A DNA stretch of 64,000 nt from Alectoria sarmentosa. Lineage: Eukaryota; Ascomycota; Lecanoromycetes; Lecanorales; Parmeliaceae. The stretch lies in NCBI GenBank assembly GCA_009733775.1, contig WOGZ01000145.1, forward strand, positions 17,786-81,785, in the 5' to 3' direction. The position numbers were made by a program, and so were the translations under genes. Position 1 is the stretch's first letter, and each line of letters begins with the position of its first letter. Positions 56,549 to 64,000 of this stretch are shown piece after piece. The notes under the pieces were generated by a model. That model saw nothing but the letters and a program-made list of their open reading frames with translations. It did no database searches and was not told the origin of the DNA.

Positions 56549-58821
56549 GCGGGGCTCTCTGTGGGTGCAGGATGCGGTGTACCTGGGTACTTGCACGGCA
56601 GTTTGTCAAATCCAAAATACAACATGGGCCCTCGGCATATAGGCTCCCAGGTCCAGCATGCAGTTTGTTTTGGCATCATTGGTTGCCTGTCTGGCCATGT
56701 AGACCTAATCGTCGATCAGGGTGGAAAGATATGTGTTGCTGCCTTATCTCGCCCACATTAATCCTTGAATCGGGCCGGTAGTGCAAAGTATCAAAGTATA
56801 GAGACAACCACCGCCCATCTCTTTTACCTCAAATCCCATCTCACCTCATACAACTTGTCATGAGCATGCCCGTCCCTCCATGAGAGCCCAGCATGGGCCA
56901 GAGGTCGGTAATAATGTGTGTAACTCAGCTCATTGGTCTGTTCTCAGGAGCTGTCGTGTTCCCAGCCTGCGAGCAGCTCCTCCGCCGTTGCGCGTTACTG
57001 AGCAACGAGGTGGCTTTGCAAGGCCGTGTGATGGATATTTTGGCATGCGTTCTGCGTCCTGGTACCGACATGTCAGTGGCAAGCTTGGTCAAAACCACAG
57101 ACTGGGTTCTCGTTGATCGACCTGGGCGTGCAGCAGGCAGGGGGTTTCGAGACCGATGGTTGTGAGAGTGCAACGAGCATCAGCAGACGGGAGTACAGGG
57201 TTGAACCTTGAGGTATGATCCTGCGTGCTTTGTTCGACGAGGAAGAGGTCGATGTCACCGCACAGCGTCGTCACGGAAAGCCTCATTCGCGGTCGTCGCG
57301 CCTCGGCTTATTTGTGCTGCCACTGAATGATATCTTGCGCGGCAGAGCCGGCAGTACAGGCCATCATGCTCAAGCGTCTATCCCCTCTATGTCGGGAGAT
57401 GGGAAAGCCTTGGCCTGAACTTTTCGTCGCTTAGAGACGAGCCCAAAGGAGCTTTGGGGGACAAATCGGCCAATTTCGGAACACTGGGAAGGAAACAGGG
57501 CGTTCAGTAATCACGTTCAAAGCAATCTCAGACAGGGCGTTAATCCCAAGTGTCGATCTAGTCTCATTCTCCATCAATGCTTCGGGTAACGTCGAAGGAT
57601 CGCCAGCGCCCCTTTTCCTGGCGAAGAGGGTCTCCCATCACATCGGGAGCTTTGACAGCTTCGCAGGGTCGCAATTGCTCGGATTAGGGGCTCTCATTAC
57701 CCCAGAAGCATTAGGTGCAGCGAAATTCGTGGAAATTCTCCGGTAGTAGCACGGTTTTTCTCGGGTGTTCCAAGCCAATGGTCTCATTCTGCGAGGTGCT
57801 GGCGTGCACGCTTTTCCACGCAGTTTGGATCTTCTCTCACGGTCCCTAAAGGAGCTGAGAAGCTCAGCTTGTTGCTTGCTGCAGGAAGCTCAATTTGGAG
57901 CCTCGTGACAGGGCCGAAAGCGTTTCTTACGTCACAGGTAAGCAGCTCGGTATGGATGTAGGGTGGAAGGCATAGACAATTAGCGTGAAATACGCATGTG
58001 CGGATGCCGCGACGTAATCGAAGGGCATACCACGAGGCTGACAGGGCATAATTGGGCGCACTGTAGCAGCGGGTTGACAGAAACGATCCTCTGGAATGTA
58101 TTCTGGTGTGAGATGAATGAACATAGTTGGGCTGGATGTCGGCAGAATGGTGGCGTAGCGGTGGACAATTTGGAGGCTGGGAAAAAGAGGACGGTGTGAG
58201 AAGAGCCGGGTTCAGTGCATAAGAGATCATGCACGAATAGTTTTCGAGATAGCCGTCACTGCCGCCCACAGTTCAGCTCCACAAGTCCTGTTTGTGGCTT
58301 GGGCTAGCTGTTCGGGAAGGCTGCTGGTCAATCTATGAGCTGTCAACGATTGTCTAGTGCCCGCAAGGAGAAACAAATCAGCGCTTGAACACGGAGATGG
58401 TGTACAGCACGTTTCGTACCAAGCTCTTCAAGTTCTTGGAGGATTGAACACGGCCGTAATCGAAGTTCGGGTTCCCAAATCACGAGTCATGGTAATCCGC
58501 TTCTGGAAGTCCAATGAGTTCTTATCGATAAAACAATTGCAAGGCCGATATTATTCCCGAGCTTGTCCTTGCACACCGCACAGTACCATTATCATTGAAG
58601 ACGATACCATGCACGCGAGCTGCATCTGATACTCGGGTTTTGGTCCGCGGAGGCCGGTGACCAATGATCAGTCTCCCAGGTGCAGCAGCATAGCCTCAAT
58701 AGCATGAGTATATTCTCCGCAACTAGACCATCCATGTCTGATATTATCAGCCAATTAAGTCAGCTTTTATGGAATGGGACAACGATGTTGCAGCAAACCG
58801 ATTCCCAAAGTAGCGGTAGCT
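56549..58821. other. intergenic, no firm gene
   Basis: Several frames of 60-160 residues occur on both strands (for example 56893-57165 and 57784-58269), all overlapping others and lacking domains. I find no exon chain. Confidence 0.45.
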
Positions 58822-59277
58822 TTAGCGCTTGGCCCTTAACACCTGAAAATCATCGCCATTATTTTTCAATCCTTCACAATTCGTGGGCGACGTGCGTCTG
58901 GCTTGAGATAAAGGTCTTTTGAGAAAGGTTTTGTAGGGTGAGCAGAGCCGTGGTCGATCCTCACCTGGGTAATAAAGACATCTCTCGTTGGACGATGCCG
59001 TCCACCCAAAGAACAGGCAACATAGAGCAAAGTGGCGGATGCCCGGATGAATATGAATACAGCACTTGTCGAATCTTGATTGGTCTTCTACAGGACAAGG
59101 GCCGTAATCGGTGCCTATCCTTGCCTCAGGATCAGAAGATAAGGTAACAAAGAGCAGGAAAGACATGAGCGCCCAAGCGACGGGACGAGTTCTCCAAAAA
59201 TAACACGATGGCGGTCTATCAACATTGCCAATATGCGTGTCGTCTAGATCTGATCCTTTCGCAAACGGATCCCACAT
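58822..59277 (-). CDS. hypothetical membrane protein exon, weak support
   Basis: The frame (151 residues from the ATG at 59277) reads MWDPFAKGSDLDDTHIGNVD and then YFWRTRPVAWALMSFLLFVT, one plausible membrane segment, followed by a Cys-containing stretch. In-frame sequence just upstream (QPYSKLDGS) after a cttcag acceptor suggests that it may be an internal exon with an earlier exon near 59446 or beyond. I recognise no family. Confidence 0.28.
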   Translation of the reverse strand: MWDPFAKGSDLDDTHIGNVDRPPSCYFWRTRPVAWALMSFLLFVTLSSDPEARIGTDYGPCPVEDQSRFDKCCIHIHPGIRHFALCCLFFGWTASSNERCLYYPGEDRPRLCSPYKTFLKRPLSQARRTSPTNCEGLKNNGDDFQVLRAKR

Positions 59278-61489
59278 AGATCCATCGAGCTTCGAGTAGG
59301 GCTGAAGGACAAATGTTAGCTAGTTCGGATCCTCGGGGGCCCAGCAATAGTAGCAATAGCTGCCTGCGTTCTAGGTCTGGCGCTGGCAATGGAGCAAGCG
59401 GTTGAGCCTGAGCCTCTGAAGGCATTCGGAGAGTTTCCGGGTTCATCGGCTTGAGACTTGCCTGTGGGAAGGATGGCTGGGATGAAAAAGCAAATGGCGA
59501 AATGGCCTCCCGAGGTGGTTCCTACTTTAACTTCCTTTCTCTAGTTGCAGTGATGTGGCTGTGATCCCTGTCGTTTGCCGCGTGCTCTATGCACGACAGG
59601 CATGCGCTGGAATATGATCCATGGCAGATTAAGACATTCTATCCTTACCCACGGCCCAAGAGTTCGTACCAGGTCGGGATTTATGAAGCAGACTCTTGGC
59701 CATCCTACCTACCACGGCACGTCAATTCCTCTTCAGCGAACCGACGTCAATGGAAAATCCTTGGGCAGCAAGTTGATAAAGCCGTTTAGACTTGGCCCTC
59801 GGCGCAACGGAAAGAAGGTAGGGATGCTGATCATGTGATGGATCACAGACATCCAGCCTCTCGCAGCCCAGGGCGGCATCCGTGTAGCTATTTCTTCTGT
59901 GACTATTGTTTAATTCTGATAGTCAATGTCAATTGAATCTGCAGACCAATAAGACCTGCCCGCCCCATACATTCATCCAAGCAATCCTCGGAGCACTGCA
60001 TTATTATTACCTAGTTCCGTTGGCCACGGGTCAGTAACGGCATAGAAGGGCGTTGGAAGCGGAGGTGGAAATTCAAGATCGATTTGAATCTCTCACGCTG
60101 ACTACAACGGTCCAGCCTGATTTTTGGTTTTCTTGACCGCTCTTTGAACCTATCCAATCGCAACGAGGTGCACGAGGATACTACTCTACCACGGCCGCTT
60201 CTTCCAGCACAGTGACGGATCTAAGACCTAGGGCAAAAGCGGAATACGAGTCTACTGGTGGCTTTTACAATCAGTAGGTAAGATGACCATGAGAATTGCC
60301 TTCGCTGCCTCTGCGGGCAAGCACAAAGATGCTTGCCACCGGACCCTTTTGACCGCAAGATTTTCTCGATTTCTATCAGGGCAAATGATTAGCAAAACAA
60401 GGTTCAAGAAGCCGTTGAATCCCCCGGCCTGGGGGCTACCCTACCCGACTCCCCCGGGAAAGTTGTAGGGCCACGTTTTGGGCTTGGTACCTCACAGTAC
60501 CTGTCCATGCAAGGCAGCGATGCAGCGCGTGGCCCCTGGAAAAGGACCCGAGAATCCGTTTCGCACTAAATTCTAGCCGCTAAACTGGGGGCAATGACCA
60601 GCATGCTTTTTAGCTTTTAAACTTTGCCTAGCACTGACTAAGTGCCGGACGCAGCGATGCTTCTTCCAACGTGGATCCTTTTTTTTTTTTTCTGATTTTT
60701 TTAGTTTTTAATTTTCCCCTTATTATTCTTTCATCTTCTGTCACAGAAACAAGGTCCAAATACTACCAGGCCCATCGCCACGACAGGGAATATCATCCCT
60801 CTCAGCTTGCCTGAAATCGCCTACCCAAGTCTGCACAATGATCCGCCGGCAAGGCGGTCATGGGACTGATGACATTCAATCATCTCTGCTTCAAGAAGTG
60901 TACAACAAAGCCAATATTAACACCTTTCCACCGCTATTTCCTGCTGCTGTTTGCGCCAATGGGAATGAAGCTTACGAAGAACAGCGATTCAGTATGACAC
61001 AAGAAAGACAAAGATGCTCACCGCAGGCGAGAGAACAAGGCTATAAAGTTCCGGGTCCATATCCGTCATCAATGGCAATCCTAGTTTCTCCATCCCCGTA
61101 ATTGACTATATCAAAGCCCACATGGCCGTTTCCCTGTCAAAGTTGTCAATCCGGAAAAGCTGCTCGCTTAGGCCAGTCTAACTTGCGCCTTTCCACGTGA
61201 GCCGGCTGTTACACAAGATCTCATTTACTTTACCCTCTCTTCTCCCTGCTAGTCACCCAACTATTGGGTTCCGTTGAACCCAGCAACCATCAAAATTGAA
61301 TGATCGGTCCCCTAGTCCCTTCTGACGTGCAGTCTCCAGTCCCTGACTTCTACCATCCATGACCCTGCGTCGTGGCTGAAAAACATACCCGGCCCTTTCC
61401 CTCTTCTTTCTTGACATCCCCAGACTCCTTCAACTTGCTTGCCTTGCACAACTCTCTATTCGTCTCAAATCCCTTCGGCGCAGGTCAAC
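59278..61489. other. intergenic; T-tract and promoter of the MFS gene
   Basis: No supported gene. A pyrimidine/T-rich run lies at 60680-60720, followed by a small frame at 60838-61101 in good start context but without recognisable features. The final 250 bases before 61490 are CT-rich, as in fungal promoters. Confidence 0.45.
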
Positions 61490-63605
61490 ATGACTCCGGC
61501 CACTTCAGCTCGCCGACTCCAACGTGCTGACAGTGCCCAAAGAGCCCCATTCCCATCGAAGCAACTCTTCATCCTCGGTATGTCTCCATCTCCCTTGACT
61601 TGTGGCGAGCAGTTCGAAATCATCCAATACAGAACGTCAGCCTTTACTACCGCTCGAGCCCGGTGCTTTACCATCTTCTCAAAACATGCATTGGCTAACA
61701 TCAAACCCCCCCCAATCAGCGTTATGTCGCATCTGCGAGCCAATCGCCTTCATGTCCATCTTCCCCTACGTCTACTATATGATCCTGTCCTTCAAAATCA
61801 CCTCCGACACCCGCCAAATAGCAGTCTACGTCGGAATGGTAACCTCCGCATTTGCCTTCGCAGAGTTCTCATCAGGGGTTGCTTGGGGTCGGATCAGCGA
61901 CAGGGTGGGAAGGAAGCCAGTCCTTCTTGCTGGATTAGCAGGCACAGCGCTCAGTATGTTGGTGTTTGGATTCGCTCCAAATCTGCCAGTTGCGCTGGTA
62001 GGGCGAGCCCTGGGAGGATTACTCAATGGGTAGGGGTCCTTAAAACCTGCTTTCCCTGGCCGGACTCATAACTTACATGACAATCTAGGAATATGGGAGT
62101 CCTCCAAACTACCGTTGCGGAGATTGTCACGGTCAAGGAGCATCAACGTAGGTGAAAACAATCCCGAAAAGAGCCCTACAACTGACGTTGAACAGCTCGG
62201 GCCTACACTATCATGCCGTTCGTCTGGTGTCTTGGGTAAGTAAATCTTCGCCTCCCATATCGGCTTCGACTAACGCCCGCTATGAAGATCAATTCTAGGT
62301 CCTGCGCTTGGCGGAGCTCTGGCCCAACCTTGCGAGTCCTTTCCTAAATTCTTCGCCCGAGGAACGCTCTTTGACCAATTCCCATTCTTGCTACCCAACC
62401 TTGTATGCGCTGTCGTCCTTGCATTTGGGGTTTTGGTCGGCGTACTTTTTCTGGAAGAAACCCACGAGGAGCTGAAGGGTCGCCGAGATTTTGGTATTGA
62501 AGCTGGAAGGTGGCTCCTCGGCCAATTGCAGGCCAAATCAGCAGATCAAATCACCGTCAACAAAGCTGGCGAGGCTAATCTCCAAGAGCACTTCGCACTT
62601 CTAGAAGACGAAGAGCCCCCAGGATACAGAACAATTGAAGGCTCACCTTGCCATCCCTCAACCCCTTCTCGTTCCCCAAACGCTCTGCCCGCGGATGCAA
62701 GATGGCGAGCTGGAAGAGGATTGAAGAGCAAGCCACGAGGTGTTAGAACTGCATTCACGAAGCAGGTGATTCTGAATATCGCTGGCTTTGGTCTCCTCGC
62801 ATAGTAAAGACATTCACAACCCAGATTTTCCGTAACCTTATGCTGACGTCGATATAGTCATTCAATCTCCTTCGATCAATTAATGCCAGTATTCCTGAGC
62901 GAGCCAATCTCGACCGAGCCAGTATCCCTGCCCTTCCATTTCACTGGCGGTTTTGGCCTCTCGTCAAAGACGATAGGTCTCATGCTATCTGTGCAAGGCG
63001 TCTATTCCATGGTCGCTCAGCTAATTTTGTTCCCGCTCGCTGCATGCCACTTTGGCACTCTGAAGACTTTTCGCTCTGTCCTGATGACATGGCCATTACT
63101 ATACCTTGTGGTACCATATTTGATCCTGCTACCACAACGACTTCAGATGCCTGGAATCTACATATGCCTCCTTTGGAAGATAACAGCTCATGTTGTTGCC
63201 TTTCCGTCGAACGCCATCCTTTTGACGAACTCGGCCCCTTCGTTGTTGGTTCTAGGGGTGATCAATGGTGCCGCAGCATCCACTGCCAGTCTGGCCCGGG
63301 CTTTCGGTCCAACCATAACTGGTTTCATCCACTCTTGGGGTCTAGAAGTTGGCTCCGCCGGCGTGGCGTGGTGGGCAAGTGGTGTTATCTGCTTTGTAGG
63401 AGCGGTAGAGAGCCTCTGGATCGAAGAGGTGGCTGGCCGGATGGATCATCCCGATGTGGAAGATGCAGAGCGTCTGATGGATGAAGCTCTGATCGATCCC
63501 CTTTCCATCGATGCTGCCATCAACGCCGCTGGGGACCTCGCACCACACTTTGAAGAGGGCGGTGGCCCAGTACGCGAATCAGATTCGAAGCTCAACACCC
63601 TGTAG
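61490..63605 (+). CDS. MFS transporter, YCR023C/ZIF1-like (DHA1-type)
   Basis: Six exons were reconstructed: 61490-61577, 61720-62029, 62089-62147, 62196-62235, 62288-62803 and 62858-63605, all GT..AG and in phase, giving 586 residues. The N-terminus MTPATSARRLQRADSAQRAP, then FPSKQLFILALCRICEPIAF, is diagnostic of this fungal family. MFS motif A is at residues 90-95 (DRVGRK, after AWGRIS). TM5-like text NMGVLQTTVAEIV and the later FTKQVILNIAGFGLLAYHSI start the two halves. A charged loop of about 120 residues separates the halves. About 11-12 membrane segments are visible. The C-tail (about 60 residues) is acidic and cytosolic. Related proteins sit in the plasma or vacuolar membrane and are assigned to drug or metal-chelate export; the substrate here is unknown. 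Frames starting at 61602 or 61439 use GTG/TTG and are not the true start. Confidence 0.88.
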
Positions 63606-63946
63606 GATACGATTCGATGCCTCTCGCGGCAGGTCCGAATGAGGGGGCGCAAATCTTCTTGTCTTTTGTTCATACATGACTTTACGGCCAATTGAGAGTC
63701 CCGCGTGCTACACCATGTTTCGGGGCGGATCTCAGCACGAGTACAGCAGATCAGTAGACAGGTCAAGAGGTATGTATAAGGAGGAACATAGACCTGGTTT
63801 AGCGAAATGTGGAAGAAGATCTGCTTTTTTGTGCACTGCATTCGTTTGACATCCGTATACCCCCATAGATTAGCGTTATTGCTCTTCGTATTCGAACTGC
63901 GATGTATTCAATATATTCAATGCCGTAACAATTTCTCTAAACATCA
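63606..63946. other. 3' flank of the MFS gene
   Basis: No gene seen. The word CGTATACCCCCAT at 63854-63866 repeats part of the array at 19054. Confidence 0.45.

Positions 63947-64000
<54 letters not shown>
63947..64000. repeat. CT dinucleotide microsatellite running to the window end
   Basis: (CT)n of at least 26 units begins after caacc and is cut by the window edge. Confidence 0.97.

Noticed and set aside
60838..61101. 87-residue frame upstream of the MFS gene
   Set aside because: The start context is good, but there is no domain, splice signal or compositional support; it may be chance or an upstream frame.
61602..62033. MFS protein starting MASSSKSSNTE
   Set aside because: The start is GTG immediately after a stop, and the segment up to 61719 is the first intron; the conserved N-terminus lies in the exon at 61490-61577.
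1..64000. tRNA, rRNA genes or a CRISPR array
   Set aside because: I scanned by eye for T-loop words such as GTTCGAATC with a matching acceptor stem, and for regularly spaced long repeats, and found none that hold up; CRISPR is not expected in a fungus.

Overview
The window is nuclear DNA of a filamentous ascomycete, most likely a Dothideomycete-type Pezizomycotina fungus; the lineage is an inference. Supporting signs are multi-exon genes with short (47-250 bp) GT..AG introns, familiar fungal families (PLAC8, F-box, YCR023C/ZIF1-like MFS, Trm4/Ncl1, Mss116/CYT-19, class II aldolase, NLR-style alpha/beta hydrolase), CT-rich promoters, and a roughly 10 kb AT-rich island with the base bias left by repeat-induced point mutation (RIP). 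Several frames that start on TTG or GTG turned out to be internal exons, so most gene models below were rebuilt by splicing by eye.

Layout. 1-5.2 kb is gene-poor and holds a decayed tandem-domain ORF at its left end. 5.2-5.9 kb is a PLAC8 gene (-). 8.4-10.7 kb is a broken member of a large fungal family with a ubiquitin-like domain. 11.3-13.0 kb is an F-box-like gene (-), and 13.9-14.4 kb a Pro/Thr-repeat protein (-). 15.3-18.2 kb is one six-exon gene (-) that joins an NLR-type N-terminus and alpha/beta hydrolase to a von Willebrand A domain. 19.3-29.6 kb is the RIP island with a minus-strand Ty3-like LTR element. 29.6-30.2 kb is a Tourist/PIF-Harbinger-like MITE with a TTA duplication, followed by a retroelement-like remnant. 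32.3-33.2 kb encodes a tail-anchored protein. 33.2-39.2 kb is gene-poor with a small secreted-protein candidate, palindromic repeats and a long foldback.

39.2-48.4 kb is gene-rich: a C2H2-like regulator (-), the mitochondrial DEAD-box helicase (-), a tiny basic protein (+) and a small Cys-pair protein (+). 48.9-51.1 kb holds two decaying accessory genes (F-box and MFS). 51.9-56.5 kb has the class II aldolase (-) and the Ncl1 tRNA m5C methyltransferase (+). 56.5-61.5 kb shows no firm gene. 61.5-63.6 kb is a six-exon MFS transporter (+). The window ends in a CT microsatellite.

The most interesting signal is the pair on either side of the RIP island. The hydrolase-vWA protein and the tail-anchored protein share two spaced C-tail motifs (Y-E-x-P-[IL]-D-D-A-P, then [ST]-F-x-[ND]-G-x5-E-P-D-P-x-A-V), although their DNA is dissimilar. 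This suggests, as inference only, a membrane-linked partner for an NLR-like surveillance protein. The conserved housekeeping genes (Ncl1, helicase, MFS) lie in the right half, and the decayed and mobile material is concentrated in the left half and at 48.9-51.1 kb.
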